The notes under the pieces were generated by a model, which worked only from the letters and a program-made list of their open reading frames with translations, was not told where the DNA came from and searched no databases. Shown one piece after another: positions 9,192 to 17,377 of a DNA stretch of 64,000 nucleotides. Each line of letters opens with the position of its first letter. Positions within the stretch are counted from its first letter, which is position 1. The DNA is from CAVZZV01 sp963779845. Its GTDB lineage: Bacteria > Bacteroidota > Bacteroidia > Bacteroidales > GCA-2748055. A program made the translations under genes and the position numbers. The stretch is taken from positions 434,001 to 498,000 of the forward strand of contig CAVZZV010000005.1 of NCBI GenBank assembly GCA_963779845.1. Direction: 5' to 3'.

Positions 9192-10286
9192 TTATTGATC
9201 TTCTCCCCTCTTTCTGAAGCCCTTTATTTCCACGTTTTCATCTCCGAACTTACTGCTCAACAGCATCCCATATGGCCTGAAGCCTTGCATATTATCCAGT
9301 ATTACCTTGAGGACTGCCATCAGCGGGATAAACAGAATCATTCCGGCAATACCCCAGATCAAACCGCCTGTAAACAAAGCGATAAGGGCGAAAAGAGGAT
9401 TCAGGCTTACTTTGGATCCGACAATTTTCGGAGTTAGGATATTTCCTTCCAGAGTTTGAATGGTGACATACAAGGCCACCACTAATATTGCGGTCCAGAC
9501 ATTATCGTAATTGATCAAGGCATAAAGGGTGGGCAGGAGACCCCCAATAAAGGTCCCGATATAGGGGATGATTGCCAGAAAAGCGGCAAAAAACCCAAAC
9601 AGGTAGGGATAATCCAGTCCAATAATCAAGAGTCCCGTCCCATTCAACGTGCCAAGTATTAAAATGATCAATAGCAGCCCAAAGAAATAACTTTGTGCAA
9701 CCTTTTGAATTTTCATGACCATCGCTTCCCCTTTCTCTTTCTGATCATCGGAGAAATGAATAAGAATGAAATCCTTAAAAGATCCCCTGTAAAGAAGGAA
9801 CAGGAAGGTATAAACAAGGGAAATCAAGAGGGTTCCGATAAAACTGGTAGAAGATGAAATGGTTTTTTCAATGATATTGCTGCTGCCGATAATATCGCTC
9901 GCATCAGAACCGAACACCTCCCCGATTTTAAACCTGCCCATCAGAATCTCTTCTTCTATATATTCCCTGATTGTTTCAATGGTTGATTCGATGTTGCTGC
10001 CGAAATCCTTCACATTCTGAAAAAGATGATAGAACTGGGTGCCGAAAAAATAGACGATCCCGGCAATAAACATGAAAAACAGAACGAAAAGAATTAGGAT
10101 AGCCAGAATTCTTGGCATTTTATGACTTTCAAGGTACCGGGCGCCGGGATAAAGGAGCATGGAAAAGAAAAACGCAATGGTCAGGGGGATCAAAATCCCT
10201 CTGCCGAGATACAGAAGTGCCAGGAAGAAGGAGATGACCACCGCAAATTTGCAGGCACGGCTGAGCGATAAATTAGTATGTTCCAT
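9192..10286 (-). CDS. AI-2E family transporter, second copy
   Basis: A 364-residue paralogue of the preceding gene, encoded convergently. It shows the same signatures: MPRILAILILFVLFF, FGFFAAFLAIIPYIGTFIGG and EGNILTPKIVGSKVSLNPL. The two copies are clearly diverged, so this is an old duplication or separate acquisition. The start at 10286 faces the ytxH gene across a 231-base region holding two perfect GTAGA-N4-TCTAC dyads. Substrate unknown. Confidence 0.94.
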   Translation of the reverse strand: MEHTNLSLSRACKFAVVISFFLALLYLGRGILIPLTIAFFFSMLLYPGARYLESHKMPRILAILILFVLFFMFIAGIVYFFGTQFYHLFQNVKDFGSNIESTIETIREYIEEEILMGRFKIGEVFGSDASDIIGSSNIIEKTISSSTSFIGTLLISLVYTFLFLLYRGSFKDFILIHFSDDQKEKGEAMVMKIQKVAQSYFFGLLLIILILGTLNGTGLLIIGLDYPYLFGFFAAFLAIIPYIGTFIGGLLPTLYALINYDNVWTAILVVALYVTIQTLEGNILTPKIVGSKVSLNPLFALIALFTGGLIWGIAGMILFIPLMAVLKVILDNMQGFRPYGMLLSSKFGDENVEIKGFRKRGEDQ

Positions 10287-10374
10287 TGTTTTAATAATTA
10301 CGTTTGGTTAAAAAACCGCGGAAAAAACTTGCAATTTTTGTGTAAATATAGTATATTAGTGAATTACTTAACGG

Positions 10375-10421
10375 GTAGATTATTCTACAAACGAAATTTT
10401 TCCAAGTGTAGATAATTCTAC
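10375..10421. promoter_or_regulatory. pair of GTAGA-N4-TCTAC dyads between divergent genes
   Basis: GTAGATTATTCTAC (10375-10388) and GTAGATAATTCTAC (10408-10421) are perfect 5+5 dyads with start points 33 bases apart, about three helical turns. They lie between the divergent AI-2E-family gene and ytxH. Related GTAGATAAT half-motifs occur at 7922-7930, 9158-9166 and 12426-12434. This looks like an operator for a dimeric regulator; the regulator is not identified. Confidence 0.6.
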
Positions 10422-10517
10422 ATAATTTTTTTCTGACACTTGCGAATACAGGTTTTCCTGAATTGGCAAGGTTTTTTCAATAGATATTCATTATTTAATC
10501 ATTTAATATTTAAAATC

Positions 10518-10844
10518 ATGGGAAAAGGAACTTCGAACGCAATTATTGGTTTTATGGCAGGTGCTGCGGCCGGCACATTATTGGGAATATTGTATGCTCC
10601 CGAAAAAGGGGCCAAAACCAGAAAAAAGATACTGAAGCAATCTCAACGATTGACCTCAGAAGTAACAGGTAATATAAATGAGCAGGTGGATAACATGAAG
10701 GAGCATATTAACGATTTTGTGGAGGATGCCAAATCAAAATTTAACAATCTTGAAAAAGGACTAAAGGATAAGTTATCGGATAAAGCAAAAGAAGCCGCAG
10801 GTGCGGCGGAAACAAAAGCCCGTCAGGCAAAAAAATCTGCATAA
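10518..10844 (+). CDS. YtxH domain-containing protein
   Basis: A 108-residue protein with one N-terminal glycine-rich membrane segment (IIGFMAGAAAGTLLGILYAPEKG) that defines the YtxH family. A long hydrophilic helix rich in Lys, Ala and Glu follows (FVEDAKSKFNNLEKGLKDKL), ending in a lysine-rich tail. The ATG at 10518 is chosen because the conserved domain begins there; an upstream in-frame TTG adds unrelated residues. YtxH proteins are general-stress proteins of unclear function, typically found, as here, before a holin-like membrane protein and a small basic protein. Confidence 0.9.
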   Translation: MGKGTSNAIIGFMAGAAAGTLLGILYAPEKGAKTRKKILKQSQRLTSEVTGNINEQVDNMKEHINDFVEDAKSKFNNLEKGLKDKLSDKAKEAAGAAETKARQAKKSA

Positions 10845-10882
10845 AGGTTTAGGCAAATAAATATTCACCCAAACTAAACATT

Positions 10883-11245
10883 ATGGCCAGAAATGACATT
10901 GCTGAAAATTTTTCAGAAATCAACGCACTCATCAAAAAATACATCAATGCACGGGTCGATCTTTTAAAACTTTCCCTCCTGCAAAAAATCACCAAGGCCG
11001 GTACCTACCTTCTTACCTTTGTAAGCATTATTGTATCGGCATTTGCCATAACCATATTCCTGATGTTTTCCTTCAGTTTTTGGTATGGCGAAAATGTAGG
11101 AAGCATTGCAACCGGGTTTCTGATTGCAGCCGGGATATATCTGGTATTGTTGTTTATGTTATACCTTCTTCGAAAAGTTATCTTTAAAAGAAACCTGATC
11201 AGGATATTCGCTAAGATAATTTTTTCTGAAGACGATAAAGATTAA
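10883..11245 (+). CDS. phage-holin-family (Phage_holin_3_6-like) membrane protein
   Basis: A 120-residue protein with a short amphipathic N-terminus (NALIKKYINARVDLLKLSLL) and two hydrophobic helices (about 42-66 and 74-97), followed by a basic tail. This is the pattern of the putative holin-X family that bacteria use outside phages. There are no other phage genes here, so a prophage role is unlikely. It sits between ytxH and a small basic protein with tight spacing, probably one operon. Confidence 0.85.
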   Translation: MARNDIAENFSEINALIKKYINARVDLLKLSLLQKITKAGTYLLTFVSIIVSAFAITIFLMFSFSFWYGENVGSIATGFLIAAGIYLVLLFMLYLLRKVIFKRNLIRIFAKIIFSEDDKD

Positions 11246-11249
11246 TCCT

Positions 11250-11477
11250 ATGAATGAATTTATTAATTTCTCCAGCCTCCGGAACGATAGTGATATCAGG
11301 CTTGCCCGTGAAAAATTAAAATACAGCATCCGCTTACAGGAAGAGGTAATGATGAATAATGTGGGAAACCTCCGAAAAAGCTTTGTCCTTTCATTGAGGC
11401 AGTCTTTTTTTAAGATGGGGTCGAAATGGGTGGCTATAGCCGCAGTAAATCTGTTAAGAAGAAAGAGAAGAAAATAA
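11250..11477 (+). CDS. small hypothetical protein of the ytxH operon
   Basis: A 75-residue protein beginning four bases after the stop of the holin-like gene, so translation is probably coupled. The sequence is mildly basic and ends in a strongly basic tail (LLRRKRRK). A weak hydrophobic stretch (FFKMGSKWVAIAAVNLL) could associate with the membrane. I do not recognise a named family, but a small protein in this position is common in Bacteroidota ytxH operons. A clear terminator follows. Confidence 0.75.
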   Translation: MNEFINFSSLRNDSDIRLAREKLKYSIRLQEEVMMNNVGNLRKSFVLSLRQSFFKMGSKWVAIAAVNLLRRKRRK

Positions 11478-11493
11478 TTTCAAAAACACCAGG

Positions 11494-11524
11494 GCCGGTT
11501 CTATAAAGAACCGGCTTTTTTTTA
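11494..11524 (+). terminator. Rho-independent terminator of the ytxH operon
   Basis: A perfect 8-bp stem (GCCGGTTC / GAACCGGC) with a TATAAA loop is followed by nine T. It is placed 16 bases after the last gene of the trio. Confidence 0.93.
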
Positions 11525-11629
11525 GTGTTGCCACCCCCCACCTCCAATAATAGAACAAAGGGTTCACCTTGCGGGCGATGCCGGTATATGAGAAAGTGAA
11601 ATGAAAGCAACTATACGACCGACGGGAAT

Positions 11630-11660
11630 AAAAAAAGAGACGCGATAGTCATGCGTCTCT
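11630..11660 (-). terminator. Rho-independent terminator of the sigma factor gene
   Basis: Read on the minus strand, AGAGACGC and GCGTCTCT form an 8-bp stem around a 9-base loop, followed by seven U. It ends the transcript of the sigma factor gene, leaving the hexamer repeat inside the 3' untranslated part. Confidence 0.85.
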
Positions 11661-11735
11661 CTCTTGCTCTTCCTCTTCCTCTTGCTCTTGCTCTTGCTCT
11701 TGCTCTTTTCCTCTTGCTCTTGCTCTTTTCCTCTA
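11661..11735. repeat. hexanucleotide microsatellite (CTTGCT/CTTCCT)n
   Basis: About 75 bases made of CTTGCT units with interspersed CTTCCT and TTTTCC variants. All purines fall on the coding strand of the neighbouring sigma factor gene (GAGCAAGAG...), immediately after its stop codon and before its terminator. Copy number is likely variable. Confidence 0.85.
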
Positions 11736-11737
11736 AA

Positions 11738-12226
11738 CTAATTATATTCGTACCCTTTAAGTTTTTTACGAGCCATAAATATCCGGCTTTTCACTGTACC
11801 AATTTTCAGGTTCATCTGGTCAGCGATCTCCTCATATTTAAATCCATCCCTGAACATGATAAGCGGATGCCGGAATTTAAAATCAAGTTTATCGATCATC
11901 TGATCAATTTCATGCCGCTCAATGATGCTTTCCGTGTCTTGTCTGTAATAAAATAAAGTATCACCCGAACTTATAATTTCATTTAAACGGTTTCCCTGTC
12001 GTTTTTTCTTCCTATAGTAGTTGATGAAGGTATTTTTCATGATGGTAAACATCCAGGATTTGAAATTATTGTATTCTTCATATTTATCGCTGCTTCTTAG
12101 AGCTCTCAGATAGGTATCCTGCATTAAATCCTCTGCGTCATGCCTGTTGGCGGTAAGTGAAAGGGCAAATCCCTTCAGCTGGTTATTGATGCTCATTAGT
12201 TTGTGATTAAACTCTACTTGTGTCAT
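11738..12226 (-). CDS. ECF-type RNA polymerase sigma factor
   Basis: A 162-residue sigma-70-family protein with region 2 (about 10-75: DAEDLMQDTYLRALRS, NFKSWMFTIMKNTFINYYR) and region 4 with its helix-turn-helix (about 105-158: YEEIADQMNLKIGTVKSRIFMARKKL). No regions 1 or 3 are present, so it is ECF-type. No anti-sigma gene lies next to it. It directs RNA polymerase to a stress regulon; the envelope and stress genes on either side are plausible targets but this is inference. The gene is transcribed away from the mla operon. Confidence 0.94.
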   Translation of the reverse strand: MTQVEFNHKLMSINNQLKGFALSLTANRHDAEDLMQDTYLRALRSSDKYEEYNNFKSWMFTIMKNTFINYYRKKKRQGNRLNEIISSGDTLFYYRQDTESIIERHEIDQMIDKLDFKFRHPLIMFRDGFKYEEIADQMNLKIGTVKSRIFMARKKLKGYEYN

Positions 12227-12624
12227 GGTTATTTCTTTTAATTATGCATAGTATGCTTTATTCAGATAATATACCAAGGAACACATTTCGCTAAGGCATT
12301 TTCAGAGCTCCGAATTTAATTGCCTGATATTATATAAGTTAAACTCCCATAGGATTTAGGATTTAAGCTTTTTTAACTATGCCAAAATCCCGCCTTCAAA
12401 GCTTTAAGATGGTTTATTGTTGATAATTATCTACAATCTGTTACTCAAATTCCCAGTCATTCATCAACAAATAAAATCCGACGAAACAAACCATAGGAAA
12501 GAATTCCCGCCAGGAATTGCTTAAAAGCTTACAATTCTGTAATTTGCATCAACTTTTCCTTCAGGGTCAGTGTTCGTGGTTTTTAAAGAATGAAATTTGC
12601 TTTCTCCTCTGGTAAAGGTTACTA
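12227..12624. other. divergent intergenic region with one GTAGATAAT motif
   Basis: This 398-base region separates the sigma factor and mlaE-like genes and must contain both promoters. ATTATCTAC at 12426-12434, embedded in the palindrome GATAATTATC, matches the motif seen at four other sites in this block. No coding potential is seen. Confidence 0.5.
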
Positions 12625-13440
12625 ATGGCTGTCAACAAAACTGAAACGAATTCCATTAATATGAATATAAAAGATACTAAACCTTACAACCTGCTGTTTA
12701 ATTTCTTTCTGGAAGCTGGCTCATTTATTCAATTCTTCATAAATACCTTTAAGAGTTTTTTCAAACCCCCCTATGAAAATAGTGAACTCATCAGGCATGC
12801 TTATACAGTAGGAAACAAGTCACTGTCGCTTATCGGGATCACTGCATTCATCATGGGACTTGTCCTTACGATGCAGACCCGTCCGGTTTTAGCCGATTTT
12901 GGAGCCGAATCCCTTTTGCCCGGCATGATCGCCCTCTCCATATTAAGAGAAATTGGACCCGTGATCACCGCCCTATTGGCTGCGGGAAAAATAAGTTCAG
13001 GCTTCGGAGCTGAAATCGCATCAATGAAAATTACCGAGCAGATCGACGCTATGGAAGTTTCGGGCACCAACCCAATGAAATATATTGTAGCTTCAAGGAT
13101 AATCGCAACCACCCTGGTCCTTCCACTTCTGGTCATCTTCTCCGATGTAGTGGGTATATTCGGCTCCTTCGTAGCCATTAATTTCAAAAGCAGCATAAGC
13201 CTGGCTCTGTTTGCCGAACAGGTAAGAAGTGTACTTGATTTTGAAGATATTATCCCCCCTCTTATAAAATCTTTTGTATTTGGCTTTTTCATCGGGCTGA
13301 TTGGATGCTACAAAGGATACAATGCCAACAGGGGCACCGAATCGGTAGGTGATGCTGCGAACTCTGCCGTTGTGGCTGCCTCCGTTTCAATTTTCATCAT
13401 TGACCTATTCGCAGTACAAATTATGGAAATTATAAATTAG
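12625..13440 (+). CDS. MlaE-type ABC transporter permease
   Basis: A 271-residue inner-membrane protein of the MlaE/TTG2B family: an N-terminal amphipathic helix, then five or six helices with the conserved LREIGPVITALLAAGKISSG segment, the EIASMKITEQIDAMEVSGTNP loop and a C-terminal GYNANRGTESVG motif. It forms the permease dimer of the system that moves phospholipids between the membranes and maintains outer-membrane lipid asymmetry. It is followed after two bases by the ATPase and then the MCE protein. The start could alternatively be the ATG at 12661. Confidence 0.94.
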   Translation: MAVNKTETNSINMNIKDTKPYNLLFNFFLEAGSFIQFFINTFKSFFKPPYENSELIRHAYTVGNKSLSLIGITAFIMGLVLTMQTRPVLADFGAESLLPGMIALSILREIGPVITALLAAGKISSGFGAEIASMKITEQIDAMEVSGTNPMKYIVASRIIATTLVLPLLVIFSDVVGIFGSFVAINFKSSISLALFAEQVRSVLDFEDIIPPLIKSFVFGFFIGLIGCYKGYNANRGTESVGDAANSAVVAASVSIFIIDLFAVQIMEIIN

Positions 13441-13442
13441 GA

Positions 13443-14171
13443 ATGGAAAATGTCATCGAAATAAAATCGCTAACCAAAGGCTTCGGTAAAAATGAGGTCC
13501 TTAAAGGGATTGACCTCATCCTTAAAAAAGGAGAATCCATGGGAATCCTCGGCAGATCAGGGAGCGGGAAATCTGTGCTTACCAAATGCATTGTCAGACT
13601 CATTTATCCCGATGAAGGCAGCATCCGGGTGTTGGGAGAGGACATTGTCAATCTCGAGTATGATGAGATTACCGAATTAAGGAAAAAAGTCGGATACCTG
13701 TTCCAAAGCAGTGCCCTTTACGATTCCATGACTGTCAGAGAAAATCTTGAATTCCCGCTCCGCAGGACAGGAATCGCGAAAGACCAGAAAGAAATGGATG
13801 AAAGGATCGAAGAGGCAGCCGAAAGCGTGGGACTGAAAGATTCACTTAAGAAAATGCCCGCGGAGCTCTCCGGGGGAATGAGGAAAAGGATCGGAATGGC
13901 CAGAACGATTATCAAGCGTCCGGAAATAATACTTTATGACGAGCCAACCACAGGCCTCGACCCGGTCACTTCAGGGGAAATCAGTGAGCTGATGAATGAA
14001 ATCAGGGAAAAATACAATAACTCCTCTATCATTGTTACTCATGATTTAAAATGCGCGAAAATCACATCAGACAATCTGAAACTTCTTCATAAGGGCGTAT
14101 TTCATGCAGAAGGAAGCTTTGATGAACTATCCTCCAGTGAGGACCCCGTAATAAAACCGTTTTTTGACTAG
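13443..14171 (+). CDS. MlaF-type ABC transporter ATP-binding protein
   Basis: A 242-residue ABC ATPase with all the motifs: Walker A GRSGSGKS (about 37-44), the Q-loop (GYLFQSSALYDSMTV), signature LSGGMRKRIGMART (about 141), Walker B with catalytic glutamate ILYDEPTTGLDP (about 160), and the H-loop VTHD. The SGGMRKRxGxAR form of the signature is typical of Mla-type ATPases. It powers the adjacent permease in lipid transport. Spacing of two bases to the permease implies translational coupling. Confidence 0.96.
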   Translation: MENVIEIKSLTKGFGKNEVLKGIDLILKKGESMGILGRSGSGKSVLTKCIVRLIYPDEGSIRVLGEDIVNLEYDEITELRKKVGYLFQSSALYDSMTVRENLEFPLRRTGIAKDQKEMDERIEEAAESVGLKDSLKKMPAELSGGMRKRIGMARTIIKRPEIILYDEPTTGLDPVTSGEISELMNEIREKYNNSSIIVTHDLKCAKITSDNLKLLHKGVFHAEGSFDELSSSEDPVIKPFFD

Positions 14172-14227
14172 AAAATAATTTGAAAAGAAAATACACATTT
14201 TGAACAATACTATTTAAGGATAAAACC

Positions 14228-15163
14228 ATGAAAAATTCAACTTCACGAAAAATAAAACTAGGCATTTTCGTTACCGTGATCCTCGCTCTGCTTCTATTCG
14301 CAGTCTATTATATCGGTAAAAACCAGAACCTTTTCCACAGTGTAACAAAAATTTATACGGTCTTTGACGATATCAAAGGATTAAATAGCGGGAGCAATGT
14401 CCGGTTTTCAGGGATCAGCGTCGGGACAGTCACCGAAATTGAAATCCTTGAAGACACCGTAGTACAGGTTGAAATGGCCATTCGAAAGAATTATGTGGGA
14501 TTCATAAAAAAAGACTCCAAGGTCGAAATCGATAACGAAGGACTTATGGGAAGTAAGATACTTGTCATCCATCATGGATCTGAAACTTCCCCGGCGGTAG
14601 AAGAGAACGATAAACTTCTCGCCCAGGAAACCATTAACGTGGAAGATATTCTTCAGGAGGCAACCCGAATTGTTCAGAACAGCAGGGACGCTGCAAGAAA
14701 TATCCTTGCAGTTACCGAACATGTTATTAATGGCAACGGAAGCCTTGGACGGCTTTTGTATGATACCGTGTTGGTCGCGGATGTAAATTTCATGCTTGAA
14801 CGGTTAAAGGCATCTTCTGAAAATGCAAGGGAAATTACAGAATCCATAAGCGCGGGCGAGGGGGACCTCGGGAAATTGATCTACAGTGATTCTCTTACAA
14901 CGAGCCTTAGTGTAACTTTTAACAATCTTGAGGATGCCTCCAATAAAGTATACGGACTGGCGAAAAACCTGGATAAGGCTACCGAACAAATCAATCAGGG
15001 GGATGGTTTGATCAATAGTCTTTTATATGACACTACCATGATTGTAAAGGCTGATACTACCATGGAAAAACTGAACAGAAGCATTGAGGAAATAACGGAA
15101 ACTGCAGAAAGAATAAAAGAAAGCTGGATTATCAATCTTTTTTCGGGGAAGAAAAAGAAATAG
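14228..15163 (+). CDS. MlaD family (MCE domain) lipid-binding protein
   Basis: A 311-residue protein with one N-terminal membrane anchor (about 11-30) and one MCE domain (about 39-115: VFDDIKGLNSGSNVRFSGIS, DSKVEIDNEGLMGSK). A long C-terminal helical region carries repeats of NGSLGRLLYDTVL / EGDLGKLIYSDSL / GDGLINSLLYDT type. MCE proteins form hexameric rings that carry lipids across the periplasm. No periplasmic MlaC or STAS-domain MlaB gene is in the window, so the system is either minimal or completed elsewhere. A ribosome-binding site (AAGGAT) precedes the ATG. Confidence 0.94.
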   Translation: MKNSTSRKIKLGIFVTVILALLLFAVYYIGKNQNLFHSVTKIYTVFDDIKGLNSGSNVRFSGISVGTVTEIEILEDTVVQVEMAIRKNYVGFIKKDSKVEIDNEGLMGSKILVIHHGSETSPAVEENDKLLAQETINVEDILQEATRIVQNSRDAARNILAVTEHVINGNGSLGRLLYDTVLVADVNFMLERLKASSENAREITESISAGEGDLGKLIYSDSLTTSLSVTFNNLEDASNKVYGLAKNLDKATEQINQGDGLINSLLYDTTMIVKADTTMEKLNRSIEEITETAERIKESWIINLFSGKKKK

Positions 15164-15232
15164 CTGCCATTGACTCTCTTCCCCTCCACTCAGGCAGCGG
15201 TAAGGAGTATCTAAAATTTAAAACACAGAATT

Positions 15233-15721
15233 ATGATCAAAAGAATTTTTCTAACATTGTTGATCTCCACTTTATTTTTATTAGGTAAAGTGGAAGCCCA
15301 GCGTGATTATGCCACCGCTATCGGGGCAAGAGTGAGCCCATCCTCGGGACTTACCGTCAAAACATTTATCAATGACAAATCGGCATTTGAGGGAATACTC
15401 TCTACACGATGGAGAGGGGTTTTGATAACCGGTTTATACGAGCTGCATCAAAATGCTTTTCAATCCACAAATTTTAATTTCTATTATGGGATTGGTGCCC
15501 ATGTCGGTTGGTGGAATACCGACAAATACAAACACCCCTGGTGGGATGATAAAACGGATCATACGGTTTTTGGGATAGATGGGATTATCGGATTGGAATA
15601 TACTTTTGATGAAATTCCCTTCAACCTGTCGCTCGACTGGAAACCCATGATGACCTTTGTGGATTATTCCGGATTTACGGCAGATGAAGTAGGATTTTCA
15701 GTCCGCTACACCATCAAGTAG
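15233..15721 (+). CDS. putative outer-membrane beta-barrel protein
   Basis: A 162-residue protein with a signal peptide ending about VEAQ (residue 22). It then has alternating strands rich in aromatic and glycine residues (FNFYYGIGAHVGWWN, FGIDGIIGLEYTFDEIPFNLSLDW) and a C-terminal strand VRYTIK. The spacing suggests a small barrel of about eight strands. It lies 69 bases after the MCE gene and could be an outer-membrane partner of that lipid system, but no family signature proves this. Confidence 0.7.
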   Translation: MIKRIFLTLLISTLFLLGKVEAQRDYATAIGARVSPSSGLTVKTFINDKSAFEGILSTRWRGVLITGLYELHQNAFQSTNFNFYYGIGAHVGWWNTDKYKHPWWDDKTDHTVFGIDGIIGLEYTFDEIPFNLSLDWKPMMTFVDYSGFTADEVGFSVRYTIK

Positions 15722-15762
15722 TATTGTTTCCTAATCCTTTTTGCATTTAATCTATTTAAACG

Positions 15763-16239
15763 ATGAAACACACAAAGCAAATCATAGCACTAATGATCGC
15801 ACTTATCACCCTGAGTTTCGACACCTCCCCTATTGACCGGCATAACCGATCTGAACTGCTTTACTCATCAACCTCTCCTGGCGGCAGGTATACCTTTAAG
15901 TATGAGGCCGGCGGGGTAAAGGTTTACTATCGCTGGAAAAGAAACTTTCCCCTCTTCCAGCCGCGGGGGACGAACCTTGAACTTTATCTGGCCAACGAGA
16001 ACAGCTACCGCGTATCGGTAAGTTTCATGATCGATGTCTACAAAAATGCCTTATTGGAGTATTCCAGCGACAGCCTGAATTATTGTATCCCCCCAAATTA
16101 CGAAATAAACGGAAGGTTTCGCCACCTGGCCTTCGATCCTGACCTCATACCTGACGATAACCAGGAGGCCGGGTCGGATCATTTCTTTCGTGGGAAATTT
16201 CAGGTTTCGAAGTGGTTCGGGACGAGAATTGCGACATGA
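15763..16239 (+). CDS. secreted hypothetical protein
   Basis: A 158-residue protein with a likely N-terminal signal (QIIALMIALITLSF) and a soluble domain containing YTFKYEAGGVKVYYRWKR and a proline-rich segment before a C-terminal FQVSKWFGTRI. I do not recognise a family and see no catalytic motif. It follows the barrel gene closely in the same direction and is probably part of the same transcript. Confidence 0.55.
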   Translation: MKHTKQIIALMIALITLSFDTSPIDRHNRSELLYSSTSPGGRYTFKYEAGGVKVYYRWKRNFPLFQPRGTNLELYLANENSYRVSVSFMIDVYKNALLEYSSDSLNYCIPPNYEINGRFRHLAFDPDLIPDDNQEAGSDHFFRGKFQVSKWFGTRIAT

Positions 16240-16379
16240 AAGCCAACTGGAAAAAATAGAATACATTGTAGCCCTGAACAGGGACATTTTATTTTTCAGG
16301 ACTTAGGAGCCAGACACCATCAATCAGGTCGGGCAACGTCAGAATTAATTCCCAGTCCTTTAAAGAAGGATATGATAAC

Positions 16380-17258
16380 TTATGCTGGTACTATGACATT
16401 AACGGCTGAGGGTATTACTACCATGTGAACCTTTTCAGGCCTTCCGATTGGCTCACCATCCACCTGAAAAATTTGTCTGTCGTGGTTTTCAATAAGAAAC
16501 TCCTTCCCCTGCAGAACCTCCACAAATTTCAGTTTATCCAGTTTCCCGGTAAATGTGGGGATGAACATCCTCAATATTTGCCACGTTCCGTAGGGTTTAA
16601 AAAGAATTATTTCAGCCATCCCATCATCGGGTTTGCCAACAGGATTTACCACAGCACCGGTACCATAGCGGGTTGAATTCGCTATAAGCAGCATGGTTGC
16701 CTTAGAGGAGACCTTCTTGTTCCCTGCATGGACGATATACCGGTGCTCCTTCAAATTAAAGAGTTCATTGAAAAAAAGTTTCGCATAGGATAATAAGCCT
16801 CTCTTTTCCAGTCTTTCAAATTTCCGGATAATCCGGGCATTGAAACCAAGATCGCTTAAATGAAGCGAATAAAAATCCTCGTTCAGACGAAGGATATCGA
16901 GCAATCTCGTTTTCCCCTTCTCGATAAGGTTCAACGCTTCATGAAAATCTACTGGGATGGAAAGGTCCCGGGCCATGCCATTGGCAGATCCTGCAGGCAC
17001 GATAGCCATTCTGAGATTCGTTTTCATTACTGCCTGTGCAACAAGGTTGGTGGTACCATCCCCCCCTATCGCGATGAGTATTCCCTCTTTTAAACCGGCC
17101 CTCTTACCAGCAAGTTTTTCCAGATCTTTTTCCCCGGTCGTTTCATAAAATTCAATAGAAAACCTATCCCGTGGAAACCGGTCCCGGATAAATCCCCTTA
17201 TCTCTTCCTTATCGATATCCCCGGAAATAGGGTTGATTACAAACAGCAGGTGCTCCAT
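16380..17258 (-). CDS. diacylglycerol/lipid kinase family protein (YegS/DgkB-like)
   Basis: A 292-residue cytoplasmic kinase with the DAGK catalytic domain: N-terminal NPISGDIDKE, the nucleotide-binding GGDGT motif (about residue 64-68, IAIGGDGTTNLVAQA), VPAGSANGMARDL, and the C-terminal FQVDGEPIG strand. It phosphorylates diacylglycerol or another lipid alcohol, recycling it into phospholipid. It is divergent from the App1-type phosphatase next door; kinase and phosphatase of lipid head groups together fit a lipid-metabolism block after the Mla genes. Confidence 0.92.
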   Translation of the reverse strand: MEHLLFVINPISGDIDKEEIRGFIRDRFPRDRFSIEFYETTGEKDLEKLAGKRAGLKEGILIAIGGDGTTNLVAQAVMKTNLRMAIVPAGSANGMARDLSIPVDFHEALNLIEKGKTRLLDILRLNEDFYSLHLSDLGFNARIIRKFERLEKRGLLSYAKLFFNELFNLKEHRYIVHAGNKKVSSKATMLLIANSTRYGTGAVVNPVGKPDDGMAEIILFKPYGTWQILRMFIPTFTGKLDKLKFVEVLQGKEFLIENHDRQIFQVDGEPIGRPEKVHMVVIPSAVNVIVPA

Positions 17259-17377
17259 TAAATTCTTTTTGGCATAAAGTCTGCATTAATAAAGAGAAAT
17301 CCATGCCAGAATTAGTTTGGTGGGAAGAGAAAAGGGCAAGAAAAAAACAGAGGAATTAATAACAGAAAAACTAGTTG

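Noticed and set aside
8003..10286. Two AI-2E-family genes as a quorum-sensing locus
   Set aside because: No luxS or sensor gene is near, and family members have varied substrates; the stress-gene setting explains them equally well.
10883..11245. Prophage remnant based on a holin-like gene
   Set aside because: No other phage gene is present and the gene sits in a typical chromosomal ytxH operon; the holin name reflects only a domain label.
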